Origin: Clostridiales bacterium
GTDB taxonomy: Bacteria > Bacillota_A > Clostridia > Saccharofermentanales > Saccharofermentanaceae
Assembly: GCA_017649745.1 (NCBI GenBank)
Contig: JAGCGE010000141.1
Location: 1-64,000 of the forward strand
Direction of reading: 5' to 3'
Length of the DNA: 64,000 nucleotides
Under the pieces are notes generated by a model. It did no database searches, had not been told where the DNA came from, and saw nothing but the letters and a program-made list of their open reading frames with translations. Below are positions 1 through 10,657 of the stretch, in pieces. The translations under genes were made by a program, and so were the position numbers. The number at the start of each line of letters is the position of its first letter. Positions within the stretch are counted from its first letter, which is position 1.

Positions 1-3000
1 AATCTCGCAAAAAGTATAAAGCCGCTTAAGATAGAATCTAGTGGTGTGGCGGATACTATAGAGAAATCAACAAAATCTATGGCTGATTCTGCCGGACAGA
101 TGGTTAAAGTCGAAAAAGTGGTCAAGAAGTTCGGTGAAAATTATGCAGAATCATCAAAGAAAGCTCATGCTGCTACTGGTGTAATAGTTAAAGACGCGGA
201 CAAATTAGAAAATTCCACAAACGGTGTCTCAACAGCATTATCTAATACCGCGGATAAAATTAAGAATTCTGGTGAAACAATACAAACAACGCTAAAAAGT
301 ACTGGTAATACTTTTGTGGAATTCCTTGGTAGAATGAAGGAATCAATTCTTAAGATTACTAGCATAGGTGAATTACTTAGTTTCGGTGTTATAACGGCAG
401 TATTGATTGTTCTTGTAAATCTTGGTAAAGCTATTGGTCGAATCTCTCGTTTAGCAAGATCATTTGGCCGTGTTGGCGATTCTATTTCACAGTTTATGAG
501 ATCATTAACCGCTGGTGCAAACTATTTTGCTATTGTTGAAATATCAATAGCTATTGGTTTGTTAGCAGCTTCTTTATTTGTTCTTTCAAAATTGGTTGAT
601 CCTAGATCATTGATTATTGCTGCTGCAGCTATTGGTGGCTTGTTACTAGTCTTTGCTGCTAGTACAAAGATATTAGATAGTATGAAGCCTACGCTATTCT
701 TGAAACTAGGTCAGTCTGCAAGATATCTTGTTGGATTTTCAGCTAGCATACTAATTTTAGCTGTCGCTCTTCAGAAAATTAATTCTATGAGCGGTGGATT
801 AGCTTCATTAATATCTAGTGTAGCAGCTTTGATAGTTTTATTGGGTGCATTGACAGTCATTGCTTTGATTCTCGGTTCTAGAGAATTAAGTACGTTTAAA
901 GGCGGCATGAATCTTATTATGATTGCTGGTTCATTATATATTGTCTGTGCATCACTCGAAAAATTAGGAAAAATGGATCTTAAGGCTGCGGCAAAAGCTA
1001 TGCCTATATTATTAGAAATATTAGCAGCTTTGGGCGGTATCATATTAGCTTCAACTATAATGTTCTCGCCTGTAGCAGGACTTGGTTTGCTTGGTATTGT
1101 TAGTGCTATTTTACTAATGATTAAATGCTGTGAAAGTCTTACAACTGTTGATACTGGCGTTCTTGATCAAGTACTATATATTCTTGAACGCATAGCATCA
1201 TTTATAAAAGATGTTATATTCTGGCTTGGTCTTTTTAAGGCTGCTGTAGTTGTAGCTGAAACTGTACAGTCTTGGTTAGCTTATCTATCACTTAAAGTTA
1301 ATGCAGTAAATAGTATTGTCACTAAAATGTTTGCTGGTATTAATGCTGCGGCGAAGAGAGTTAGTAACGCAGTATCTATTGCCTCTTTGTTTGTTGGTAT
1401 ATCTGCAGCAATATTGATGATTGCTATTGCTATGGAAAAAATAGCAAACATGACTGCTAATAATCAGATAGCTACTGCTGGTGCAGTTGTTGTAGCAATT
1501 GTAGTAGCAATGATGGCTATAATTGGCGCTCTTTATATGGTTTCTGATAAATTAGCAAAGAGTCCTTTGAAAGCCGTAGCTTTTTCGACTACGATGACTG
1601 CAATATCAACCATGCTAATAAGTATGTCTGTATGTTTTGGCATTCTTTCAATACTTCCAGCTAGTGGTATAGGCCAGGCTGTTTTCGCTTTGTCTATGAT
1701 ATCTCTATTTATCATCGGCATTGTTGCTATATTGGCGTTGATTAATAAAGAAATTGGTCCAGCAAATGTTCAAATAGCTATCAGTACTATGGTAGCGATA
1801 TCCATATTACTTGGTACAATGGCTGTAACATTTGCTCTTCTTGCTATTATGCCGACTATGGCATGGCTAAAAGGTGCTGGTGGATTAATATTAGTATTTG
1901 GTGGAATAAGCGTACTATTAGTATTACTTTCAAAATTAGCGCCGTTAACTATTACTGCAACGGTTGCTGTTGGATTGATGTCGTTGCTATTTGCTACAGT
2001 TACTGCATGTTTCTACTTCTTGCAAAATATTGACGGTGGTAAGGTTCTTGATAATCTCGGATTCATGTTGCTGGCTATAACAGGATTAACAGCAGTAGTT
2101 GCGGGACTAGGTTTCTTAATAAACGGTCCACTAGCAGTAATTGCAGGTCCTGGTGCTGCAGCTTTTGGTGTTCTTATACTATTAATGGGCTCATTAGCTG
2201 AAGTAGGAGTTATAGCAAGTCAAATACAGCCAGAAGTAATAAAAGATGTTTTTGTAAAGGTAGGTGAAGGCTTGATTTCACTTGCTGGATCAATGTTGAG
2301 TATAGGAGCCGCAATTCTTACAACTCCTCCTTCTGTTTTAATAGCTCTTGCTGGATCATTATTGTTCTTAGCAAAGGTATTACCAGCAGTTGGTATTGGA
2401 TTCTTGGCATTCGGTGTTGGTGCTTTAGCTTTTGGTGCTGGCATAAACCTAATTGGAACTGGCTTAGCGTCAATGTTTGAAGCATTAGCAAAGATAAAAG
2501 AAATAGATATGTCTAGTGTTGCTCAAGGTTTGGGCGATTTAGGCATAGTTCTTGCAGTGCTTGGCGTATTATCACCGCTAATTATTGTTGCGGCAGGTGC
2601 TTTAATCTCTCTTTCGATAGCTATTGCTATATTTACTGGTGCAATGGCATTATTGGCTACAGAGAATATATTTGATAATTTGCTTGAAAATTGTCAGGAA
2701 CTTGGCGGGGCTATAGACACATTAGCAGAACATTTCTTATCCTTTATAGGAGTAGCTGTTATGCTTGGAGTAGCCGCTGCAGCAGTACTTGCTCTAGGTG
2801 CCGCAGTTGTATCATTAGCTGCAGCTCTCTTAGCATTGGCTGTAATCGGCACGATAATAAATTCCATTTTTAGTAAACTCTCAACAAGTATTCAAGATGC
2901 CGTAGCAGCTATGGGTACTCTAACCACTGATATTGTTGTAGAGCTTTACAATAATCTTTCGGAGAACGAAAGCACACTCAATGCAATCGGTCAAGAAATG

Positions 3001-6000
3001 TGCTTGTATATGGCTGACGGATTTAGAGAGCAGATAGAACCTACATGGAGCGACATAATTGATGATACGGCTATTAGTCTTAATACAGCAGCAAAAGCTA
3101 AAGTTGACATGGTCACAGAAGCAGCTAAAATACTAGGTTCTGCTTGGGATATTGGTTTAAGAGATGCTGCAGGTCATTCATATTGCGAAAATGATTATGT
3201 CGAGATTGCAGATGATTCTGCTACATCTATGTACAATGAAGCTGATCGAGTAAAAGGTACTGCCGAGGCCGGTGGTGCTATACTTGGTAATAGTTTTGGT
3301 TCTGGTTTGTGGGACAAACTCAAAGGATGGTTGAACAATATTACCGATGCTATTAAAGAATGGGCTGAAAACATTAAAAAAGGCATCGAAAATGGTTTAA
3401 ATTTTATTGGCATTGGCGTCGGTGGCGGTGGTGGCGAAGATGGAATATCGACTTTACTAAGTGATTATAAGAAAGAAATTGGTAAAATTAATAAATATAC
3501 CAATAATTTCGATCGCTATGTAGCTGACGGTACCTATCAGTATATTCCGGGCGTTGGATATGTTCATTATAAAAGCGGTAAGGTAATGAAAGACCTAATC
3601 GGCGAAAAGAGTGGAATTTATGCCGACGCTCTTGATGGAGAAACATCTGCTACAGATCTTAATACCGGTGCGGTGGGTGACAATTCAAAGGCTAAAGGCA
3701 AGAATGCTAAGGCTAACGAAAAGAAAACCAAGGAAATTAAAGAAGAGACAGAAGCTACAGAGGAAGAGACAGAAGCAGTTGAAGATAACAGTGAAGCTAT
3801 CAGAGAGATGGCTGAACAGATTGAAGTTGTTACTAAGGAATACAACAAACTCAATCACTATCAGGGTATCAGTAAAGCCACTGTTGTCAGATTAGCTAAT
3901 AATTCTAAACGTATTAACAAGCTTTGGAGCGGCGAAATTACCACTTTAAGAGAGCTTAATAAGCAGTATAAAGAAGTTAAAAAGTCTATTCCTAATATGG
4001 TTAAATCGTCTAAGCGAGGTCTTTATGCTTTCGGTGATGGTATCAAGAACGTTCAAAAGATTTATAAGAAAACTGGTCTTAAGAAGTCTGTTGATACTAT
4101 TCGAAAGTATGTAGAGAGAACCGGTAATAGCGTAGCGAAAGTTACCGCTAATACACTTAAGGTGTTCTATAAAGCTGGAAATAAGGTCGAGAAGATATTC
4201 CTGAATCCTGTTAAGAAGATGAGCAAGATTCCTGGAATGCTTAAGAAAGCACTTAATACTGTTGCTTTCTTCAATAGGGATATGACATCAGTTATCAATA
4301 GTTATGAATGGTCTGATGACGTTATCTCTCATGTTCGTATGATTGAAGAGAGCTTTGGTAGAGTTAAATTCGGTCAGATGTCTGGTGGTATTCAGAATTA
4401 TCTGAAGAATGTTCTTGGTAGATTTAAGGAATTAAATCCTGCTATTAGTCAGATTTCTAAATCACTTGGTGGTACATATAATGTATTCTCTAAGAACTCT
4501 AGAGCAGCAGCTGCTACAGCAGATTCACTTATATCTCTTGGCGCTGTTCTCTATAATGGTTCTGATGCTGCTAATGAGTATGCTACAAAGATAGCTCAGC
4601 TCGAATTCCTGTATGAACATGGCGAAGTATCATGGGAAGAACTGCAGGAAGCAAAGATTGACTATCTCACAAGAATTAAAGATGCACTCATGGAGTATAA
4701 GCAGTCTCTTGATGAGACCTATATGTCTGAAGTTGATTTCTTCTCAGCGTTCAATAAGAATGCTTTGGATAAGAACGTCAATCTTATGGAGAATCTCTTC
4801 TCTAATATCTCTGGATATTATACTTATGGTGCAATGCTTACCGAATTGTCCAGACGAGTTCCGGCTCTTCAGGAGAGTACTCAGCTTGTAAAGATGCTCG
4901 CTGATGCTGGTGTTGACAGCTTTGGTAAGCTTCAGAAAGTTCTTGAGATGTCTACTTCTGAACTTAATGCTTATATTTATGGCATTGGTGTTCTTAATAA
5001 GACTCAGGAAGAAGCTTCTAATAAGGCATTCGCAGCTGTAGCCAATGCTACAAGTTATGCAGCTAAGAGGCAACAGGCTCAGGCTAAGGATGTCATGAAG
5101 AAGACAACCAAGTATTCTAAGGATGTCCGTAAAGCAATTATGTCCGATATGGATGCTGTTGCCCAGGCTACCACAGAGTACAATATTCTTACCAAGAAGC
5201 AAGAGAAGGAATACCTCAAGACTCTTACTAAGGAAGAGCAGAAGTACTATAAGAAGCAGAAGAGCTATTATAAGAAAGCTAAGAAAGATTATGAAGCTCA
5301 GCGTAAGGCTCAGACTGAGAAGGAATACGTTAAGCAGCTCTTAGAAAACATCAAGACCTTTGCTGATTACTCTAAAGCTTTAGCCGAGTATACAGGTGAT
5401 ACAAAGGCTCTTACTTCTTTTACTAATAAGTTCAATGAAGCGTTTGCTGATTTGTCTAAGAACGCAAAAGAGGTGGGTGTCAACCTTGATGCTGCTGATG
5501 ATAGCTTACTTATATTTGCTGAAACTCTTGATGCTACCGGTGAAGATGGGCTTAACTATTTCGAAGAAATGGCTAAGCGAATCCAGAACATGATCGATGG
5601 TATCAAAGAGTCTGTTACAAATGTGAATATTCTTACTACAGCGTTCGAGAAAGCAGCTTCTGTTAAGTTTAAGAATGTTTATGATAATGTTCTGTCAAAT
5701 CTTATAGGTAGCAATGATATTGTATCACAGCTTTCAACTCTCGCAACTAAGGGCTATTCTACAGATGTTCTTAAGAAATTAAAAGATATTTATGATTCTG
5801 ATAGATCTGCGGCTCTTGAAATGATCAAAGCTTTAAATTCTGCATCTGCTGATGAAGTTAAGCGTACGAATGCTGCAATGGAGAAATACTCTACAACCGC
5901 AGCTAATACAGAAGCCAATATGTGGGTTAAACTTCTAAAAGATGCTGAGAAAACTAAGGCCGAGCGCGAAAAGAAACAAACTGACGCGTTGAATAAGTAT

Positions 6001-7731
6001 AATCAGGCGGTTAATACTAGAAAGGCTAAAGAGAATGAACTTAAAGCTCTTCAGAGTCAGAAGGATACAATTGATGCTGAAAAGCAGCGCTTGAAAGAGC
6101 TTAAGAAGAACGTAAAAGATGGTGATAAACTTTCTAAGAAAACTGAGAAAGAATACATCGCTCTTCTTAAGAAGTATGGTGGAACTTATAAGGGTAAGAG
6201 CTATTTGGTTAGTGCACCTCTTGAAACCTGGTTTGATGAGAATGGTGTGCAGAAATCTGGTACCGCTTATGCTAAGCTTAAATCTGATATTGCTAAAGCA
6301 GAAAAAGAAGTTAATGCTCTTAGAGATGCCGAAGATAAAGCGCATCAGGAATATCTGGATGCTACGAAACAACTCGAAGAGTATAATGCTGAACTTAAGA
6401 AGTCTATAGATAATGTTACTAAGGATGAAAACGCTAAGAAATGGTTTGATAGTGTTATTAAGGGCGAGAAAACTCTCCTTACTGCCATAAAATTTGTTAC
6501 AAAAGGCACACATGAGTATGTTAAGGCTCTTGGTTATGCAACAGAATTGCAGACAAAGTTTGATAAAGAGAGAATTCATTACAATATTGATGGATTATAT
6601 TCTAACATTAAAGCTCTTGAAGATGCTACAGCACCCATTGGTACTATCGTAGATGGTCTTGATTCGTTCGGTAAGTCTCTTGTTGAAGCCGCTGATAGAA
6701 CAGCAGAAGGTATTATTGAAGCTATTGAAGAGTATAAGAAGAATCTGACAGATACCATCAAACAGTCTTCCGACTTCTTCTCAAAGTTTAGTGGCTTTGC
6801 AGATGAAGACAATCCTCTTCAGGCTACTGACTATCTTGAGTACGCTGATTCTCAAATAAATGCGTTAGAAACATGGCGTAAGAATCTCGAAAAGCTTGCT
6901 GATCTTGGTCTTGATAAAGAACTTATAGAGAAGTTTGCTTCTCAGGGTCTTGGAAGCTATGAGATCGTGAATGCATTTGCTAAAGCTACAAAGGCTCAGA
7001 TTGGTGAGTACAATTACCAGTGGGAAAAGTATCAAGAAACGATTACAGCTGCAACAGAGTCAGCAATGACATCTATAGCTGCATCTTGGTCTACTGCTGG
7101 TCAGGCTCTATCTCAGTCTATGATCGATTACTTCGGTTCATCAGGAGCTGATCGTCTTAAGGAAGCTGGTTATGAAGCTTCTGCTATGGTTATTACAGGG
7201 GTTAAGGACGGACTTACAGAAGCCATGCCGTCTATCATTTCTGCTGTGGAGCACACAGATACATCAGGAATGAGTAAGGCTATCGGTAAATCTGTAGGTC
7301 AGGGAATTAATACTGGTCTTGTTGAGGCTGTACAAGGATCTGTAAACGAGACAGTTACTGCTGTCATTGAGAAATTCAAAATGGCAGTGGATTCTGTGCT
7401 TGCATACGTGAATGAAGTACTTCCTTCCGAATACACGATTACGATCCATGTAGACACTTCTGAAATTGACGCTGCTGTTGCTCGTATGAATCAGGCAATC
7501 TATTCCACAAACGTTACTGCAGGACAAACGTCCAATGCAGTGGCTAGTTCAACAGCTAATCAGGCAGCGACAGAAGTTGTTCCTAGTGAGCCTGTTACTA
7601 ATACTGTTAATCTCAATTACACACAAAACAACTATTCACCTAAGGCACTTGATCAGGTGGAGATTTATAGAAATACTCAGAATCAGCTCAATAGCACAAA
7701 GAATGCTCTTGAGTTGCAGGGTGCAGGATAA
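1..7731 (+). CDS. Tape measure protein (5' end outside window)
   Basis: The frame is open from base 1, so the start lies outside the window; at least 2,576 codons are visible. The product is expected to line the tail tube, set tail length and leave during DNA ejection. Visible residues about 95-990 are an almost unbroken series of hydrophobic Gly/Ala-rich segments, followed by a Gly-rich hinge and a long Lys/Glu-rich, largely helical C-terminal half. This layout and its place just before the distal tail gene are typical of tape measure proteins. No lysozyme or peptidase motif was recognised. A GTG at 46 is an internal codon, not necessarily a start. The size implies a very long tail. Confidence 0.93.
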   Translation, partial: NLAKSIKPLKIESSGVADTIEKSTKSMADSAGQMVKVEKVVKKFGENYAESSKKAHAATGVIVKDADKLENSTNGVSTALSNTADKIKNSGETIQTTLKSTGNTFVEFLGRMKESILKITSIGELLSFGVITAVLIVLVNLGKAIGRISRLARSFGRVGDSISQFMRSLTAGANYFAIVEISIAIGLLAASLFVLSKLVDPRSLIIAAAAIGGLLLVFAASTKILDSMKPTLFLKLGQSARYLVGFSASILILAVALQKINSMSGGLASLISSVAALIVLLGALTVIALILGSRELSTFKGGMNLIMIAGSLYIVCASLEKLGKMDLKAAAKAMPILLEILAALGGIILASTIMFSPVAGLGLLGIVSAILLMIKCCESLTTVDTGVLDQVLYILERIASFIKDVIFWLGLFKAAVVVAETVQSWLAYLSLKVNAVNSIVTKMFAGINAAAKRVSNAVSIASLFVGISAAILMIAIAMEKIANMTANNQIATAGAVVVAIVVAMMAIIGALYMVSDKLAKSPLKAVAFSTTMTAISTMLISMSVCFGILSILPASGIGQAVFALSMISLFIIGIVAILALINKEIGPANVQIAISTMVAISILLGTMAVTFALLAIMPTMAWLKGAGGLILVFGGISVLLVLLSKLAPLTITATVAVGLMSLLFATVTACFYFLQNIDGGKVLDNLGFMLLAITGLTAVVAGLGFLINGPLAVIAGPGAAAFGVLILLMGSLAEVGVIASQIQPEVIKDVFVKVGEGLISLAGSMLSIGAAILTTPPSVLIALAGSLLFLAKVLPAVGIGFLAFGVGALAFGAGINLIGTGLASMFEALAKIKEIDMSSVAQGLGDLGIVLAVLGVLSPLIIVAAGALISLSIAIAIFTGAMALLATENIFDNLLENCQELGGAIDTLAEHFLSFIGVAVMLGVAAAAVLALGAAVVSLAAALLALAVIGTIINSIFSKLSTSIQDAVAAMGTLTTDIVVELYNNLSENESTLNAIGQEMCLYMADGFREQIEPTWSDIIDDTAISLNTAAKAKVDMVTEAAKILGSAWDIGLRDAAGHSYCENDYVEIADDSATSMYNEADRVKGTAEAGGAILGNSFGSGLWDKLKGWLNNITDAIKEWAENIKKGIENGLNFIGIGVGGGGGEDGISTLLSDYKKEIGKINKYTNNFDRYVADGTYQYIPGVGYVHYKSGKVMKDLIGEKSGIYADALDGETSATDLNTGAVGDNSKAKGKNAKANEKKTKEIKEETEATEEETEAVEDNSEAIREMAEQIEVVTKEYNKLNHYQGISKATVVRLANNSKRINKLWSGEITTLRELNKQYKEVKKSIPNMVKSSKRGLYAFGDGIKNVQKIYKKTGLKKSVDTIRKYVERTGNSVAKVTANTLKVFYKAGNKVEKIFLNPVKKMSKIPGMLKKALNTVAFFNRDMTSVINSYEWSDDVISHVRMIEESFGRVKFGQMSGGIQNYLKNVLGRFKELNPAISQISKSLGGTYNVFSKNSRAAAATADSLISLGAVLYNGSDAANEYATKIAQLEFLYEHGEVSWEELQEAKIDYLTRIKDALMEYKQSLDETYMSEVDFFSAFNKNALDKNVNLMENLFSNISGYYTYGAMLTELSRRVPALQESTQLVKMLADAGVDSFGKLQKVLEMSTSELNAYIYGIGVLNKTQEEASNKAFAAVANATSYAAKRQQAQAKDVMKKTTKYSKDVRKAIMSDMDAVAQATTEYNILTKKQEKEYLKTLTKEEQKYYKKQKSYYKKAKKDYEAQRKAQTEKEYVKQLLENIKTFADYSKALAEYTGDTKALTSFTNKFNEAFADLSKNAKEVGVNLDAADDSLLIFAETLDATGEDGLNYFEEMAKRIQNMIDGIKESVTNVNILTTAFEKAASVKFKNVYDNVLSNLIGSNDIVSQLSTLATKGYSTDVLKKLKDIYDSDRSAALEMIKALNSASADEVKRTNAAMEKYSTTAANTEANMWVKLLKDAEKTKAEREKKQTDALNKYNQAVNTRKAKENELKALQSQKDTIDAEKQRLKELKKNVKDGDKLSKKTEKEYIALLKKYGGTYKGKSYLVSAPLETWFDENGVQKSGTAYAKLKSDIAKAEKEVNALRDAEDKAHQEYLDATKQLEEYNAELKKSIDNVTKDENAKKWFDSVIKGEKTLLTAIKFVTKGTHEYVKALGYATELQTKFDKERIHYNIDGLYSNIKALEDATAPIGTIVDGLDSFGKSLVEAADRTAEGIIEAIEEYKKNLTDTIKQSSDFFSKFSGFADEDNPLQATDYLEYADSQINALETWRKNLEKLADLGLDKELIEKFASQGLGSYEIVNAFAKATKAQIGEYNYQWEKYQETITAATESAMTSIAASWSTAGQALSQSMIDYFGSSGADRLKEAGYEASAMVITGVKDGLTEAMPSIISAVEHTDTSGMSKAIGKSVGQGINTGLVEAVQGSVNETVTAVIEKFKMAVDSVLAYVNEVLPSEYTITIHVDTSEIDAAVARMNQAIYSTNVTAGQTSNAVASSTANQAATEVVPSEPVTNTVNLNYTQNNYSPKALDQVEIYRNTQNQLNSTKNALELQGAG

Positions 7732-7743
7732 GGAGAATTTACT

Positions 7744-8703
7744 ATGATAAAATCTGTTACCGCGATTAATTACAGAGGTGAGGAATGTAAGATAGTTTTG
7801 AGCGAGCCCGACCCTGCACATGGGCTCCTCATTACTAATATTACAGGGATTGGTCCTGGCGATGCAATAATTAATACATCGGATTATGCTACTAACGATG
7901 GGTCGGAGTTTAATTCGGCCCGTCTTAGTGCCAGGTCAATACAAATTACTTTATTGTTATCTGATGATGACGATCAAATGACAATTGAAAAAGCTCGTCA
8001 TAACGCTTATAAGTACTTTCCGTTAAAGAAACAGATAAGACTTGTATTCGATATAGACGAGGGACTTGTTTACATTGATGGCAGGGTTGAAAAGAACGAT
8101 CCTACAATTTTCTCAAAGAATGAGAGCCTTACGATAGACATTAAATGCCCGGATCCATTCTTCTACAAATATCTTCCAGGAACGAAAAATTCTGAAGAAA
8201 CATATGAACTTATGTCGGTTAATCCAGCTTTAGAGTTTATATATGATAGCAATGAAGATCTTGGTGTTCTAGAAACTCCATATGAAGTTGGCAGGTATAC
8301 TTCTAGTACAGATACATTATTTGCGGTTATTGATTATGACGGTGATGTAGAGAATGGCTTTGATGGCGTTATCGATATTATTGGAGAATTACAAGGTGAT
8401 ATTGTTATTCAGCGATACAATACGGCTGAATATTTTAAAATCGACAAACTCAAATTAGAGGCATTAGTTGGTGATACTATAGGTGCTGGAGATGTAATCT
8501 ATTTCTCAACGGATGAAAAACATTGTTATTGCAAAATAGTAAAAGATGGTATCGAAACGATTTGTCTGAATGCTGTCGATTTAGAAGGTTCTACTTGGTT
8601 ACTTCTCTATCCTGGTGAAAATGTATTCACCTATACAATTACAGACGGACTAGATAACACACAGTTAACTATTTCGTATAAATCAAAGTTCCAAGGAGTA
8701 TAA
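7744..8703 (+). CDS. Distal tail protein (Dit-like)
   Basis: The 319-residue product resembles the phage tail family (Sipho_tail type) that forms the hub joining the tail tube to the baseplate. The N-terminal half carries the usual pattern of an early Gly-rich loop (ITGIGPGDA), a strand bearing paired hydrophobic residues before an acidic loop, and the family-like KCPDPFFYK stretch near residue 135. It starts 12 bases after the tape measure stop, behind an AGGAG site, which is the standard siphovirus order. The C-terminal half has no recognised domain. Confidence 0.8.
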   Translation: MIKSVTAINYRGEECKIVLSEPDPAHGLLITNITGIGPGDAIINTSDYATNDGSEFNSARLSARSIQITLLLSDDDDQMTIEKARHNAYKYFPLKKQIRLVFDIDEGLVYIDGRVEKNDPTIFSKNESLTIDIKCPDPFFYKYLPGTKNSEETYELMSVNPALEFIYDSNEDLGVLETPYEVGRYTSSTDTLFAVIDYDGDVENGFDGVIDIIGELQGDIVIQRYNTAEYFKIDKLKLEALVGDTIGAGDVIYFSTDEKHCYCKIVKDGIETICLNAVDLEGSTWLLLYPGENVFTYTITDGLDNTQLTISYKSKFQGV

Positions 8704-8713
8704 GGAGGACTAT

Positions 8714-10003
8714 ATGAGTTTAACATGTGGATTTTATGACTCTCAGGAGAATGATAGACTCTATTTCAATGCTGATCTGTCAAATTTTCTTGAGGGATTG
8801 ATAACAGATGGTATATACGAATTTATTGATCAGCACATGATGCTGAGCGCTAATTCACCGGCAGATTTAAACATAAACGTTAGCCCAGGAAGGGCTTGGT
8901 TTAACGGAACATGGACAAAGATAGATTCTCCATATACGATTTCTTTTAGCGGTGAATATGCCCCTGATCCTATTACATCAAGAATTGATGCCATATGTCT
9001 TACGGTCAATAAGACAAGACCGGTAAGAGACAATTATATTGAGATCATTAAGGGTACAGGAGCTACGAGCAATCCCGTAAAGCCAACTGTAGTTGATGAA
9101 GCAAACATATTTAGGCATGTTCTTGCCTATGTAACTATTCCGGCAAGTGCATCATCTATTACACAGGCACAGATCGAAAATCGTGTTGGTATGGGTAGCG
9201 CTTTGTTCTCAGCACCAAAGTGGGGTAATGTACCAACAACACAGCAGATGGTTGCACAGTGGCAGGCACAGTTTGATGAGTTTATGGATTATATTCATAA
9301 TACGTTTGACTATGACGCTGCTGGAAATCTTCAGCTTGGTATTGAGAATTTGGCTCCTGATAAGTCAGAAGTTGACCCAACTGATATGTATGCTCTGGAT
9401 TCAAATGTACTTAAGAAAAGAAACGGTAATGCGTGGCTTCCTACAAAGGTTTCTACTGAAATAATGGAGATGAAGTCGACTTTTCAGGATGGTGTTGATG
9501 CAGTTTATGAGGCTGTAACAGCAATAGGTTTAACCCCCGCAGCGTCAACACCTGAAGCAATTGCGGAGGCTATTCATTCTATTCTTGATGCTGATGCTAC
9601 AGCAGGAGAGATATTAACTGGTAAGAAAGCATATTCTCAGCTTCAGATGCTTACTGGTAATATGCCTAACAATGCCGCATGGACTGGTACTGGAACTCCT
9701 AGTGGTAATAATCAGGTAAATGTTCCTATTCCTGCAGGTTATCACAATGGTTCTGGATATGTAACTTGTAAAGGACAAACCGCTTATAGTGCTGGTTATG
9801 CCGCTGGACGAGAGCTAGGGCGAACAGAAACGCAATCAGATTTTGTAGCATTATATGGTTTTAAAAGCGGTGATAATACTGTAGTTATAGATCTTAATCA
9901 TTGGTGGACAGTCACTGGTTATATTTCACCAACTGGTAATATTAGTTTTCCAGGAGTTCAACCAAAGATTAAGCATGGTTATTACACCCTTACTGGTGGC
10001 TAA
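8714..10003 (+). CDS. Baseplate or receptor-binding fibre protein
   Basis: The 429-residue product directly follows the Dit-like gene (AGGAGG site, 10-base gap). The N-terminal 200 residues resemble the baseplate/fibre proteins of Firmicutes phages: a GFYDSQENDR start, then an INVSPGRAWFNG segment and a beta-rich region ending in an Arg/Val-rich joint. The C-terminal part is Gly/Thr/Ser-rich and probably forms the exposed trimer. A host-binding role is inferred from position and composition; no enzymatic motif is seen. Confidence 0.65.
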   Translation: MSLTCGFYDSQENDRLYFNADLSNFLEGLITDGIYEFIDQHMMLSANSPADLNINVSPGRAWFNGTWTKIDSPYTISFSGEYAPDPITSRIDAICLTVNKTRPVRDNYIEIIKGTGATSNPVKPTVVDEANIFRHVLAYVTIPASASSITQAQIENRVGMGSALFSAPKWGNVPTTQQMVAQWQAQFDEFMDYIHNTFDYDAAGNLQLGIENLAPDKSEVDPTDMYALDSNVLKKRNGNAWLPTKVSTEIMEMKSTFQDGVDAVYEAVTAIGLTPAASTPEAIAEAIHSILDADATAGEILTGKKAYSQLQMLTGNMPNNAAWTGTGTPSGNNQVNVPIPAGYHNGSGYVTCKGQTAYSAGYAAGRELGRTETQSDFVALYGFKSGDNTVVIDLNHWWTVTGYISPTGNISFPGVQPKIKHGYYTLTGG

Positions 10004-10021
10004 TTAAAGGAGCTATATCAC

Positions 10022-10168
10022 ATGCCAAGAATAAACGAATACCCAGAAACAAGGGAACCAACAAGTAACAGTTATTATATTGTACAGACAACCGACGGTA
10101 CAAAGAAAATAACGCATGAAAAACTAATAAATGATCTAGTAAAAGGAGTTCAAAATGGCAGCAATTAA
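10022..10168 (+). CDS. Small fibre-adaptor-like protein, 48 residues
   Basis: This short gene starts at an ATG behind AAAGGAG and overlaps the start of the next gene by 14 bases. Its sequence parallels the first 40 residues of the next protein: an INEYPET / IKDYPEA start, then a hydrophobic strand and a Thr-Gly-Lys-Lys-Ile turn. It therefore looks like a free-standing copy of the N-terminal attachment module of that fibre protein. Function is inferred only from this similarity and from position. Confidence 0.55.
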   Translation: MPRINEYPETREPTSNSYYIVQTTDGTKKITHEKLINDLVKGVQNGSN

Positions 10169-10643
10169 AGACTATCCGGAAGCGGAATCACTGTCAGATA
10201 ATGATCTATTATTGATAGACACTGGTGCTACTGGTTATAAGTCTATTAAGAAAAGTACTCTGATGGATATCATTCGTTCTCAGTTGGTTTTTCCGCTTGC
10301 AAAAGTAATTGATTCAGTTCCTTGGTATGCTAGTATACCAGATTATACGCTGCAAGTAGAAGCTAATAAAGAGTATATAGTTCTTGCTGATATGTATTAT
10401 GAACCTGCAGGTGGAGGCGGTATTGTTTTTCCGATAATATGGACACTAACTGTTAGTGACACATACCATCATATTAAATCATCTTCATCAGGAATACAGT
10501 ATCAGCCATCGCCTGGAGCTGGACGTAGAATGCAGTGCTTGCGAATGGTAGCAAAGTCTGCAGGTCCTGTTACAATAACTATGATGGGTAGAAGTAATTT
10601 CACAGATCAGTCTTGCCGTTTAACTATCATAGAGTCTTATTGA
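10155..10643 (+). CDS. Small tail fibre-like protein
   Basis: The 162-residue product begins with a short module (IKDYPEAESLSDNDLLLID) of a kind often seen at the start of phage fibre proteins, where it probably attaches the fibre to the virion. The remainder is beta-rich, with a Gly-Gly-Gly-Gly loop near residue 88, and looks like a compact C-terminal tip domain. It overlaps the preceding adaptor-like gene and precedes the lysis genes. A fibre or tip role is inferred. Confidence 0.55.
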   Translation: MAAIKDYPEAESLSDNDLLLIDTGATGYKSIKKSTLMDIIRSQLVFPLAKVIDSVPWYASIPDYTLQVEANKEYIVLADMYYEPAGGGGIVFPIIWTLTVSDTYHHIKSSSSGIQYQPSPGAGRRMQCLRMVAKSAGPVTITMMGRSNFTDQSCRLTIIESY

Positions 10644-10657
10644 TAGGAGGTAACACC

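Noticed and set aside
5935..6579. Long minus-strand frame of 214 codons inside the tape measure gene
   Set aside because: It is a mirror of the Lys/Glu codon pattern of the coding strand and lacks a ribosome site; the same applies to the other long minus-strand frames, such as 34495-35268 and 4744-5202.
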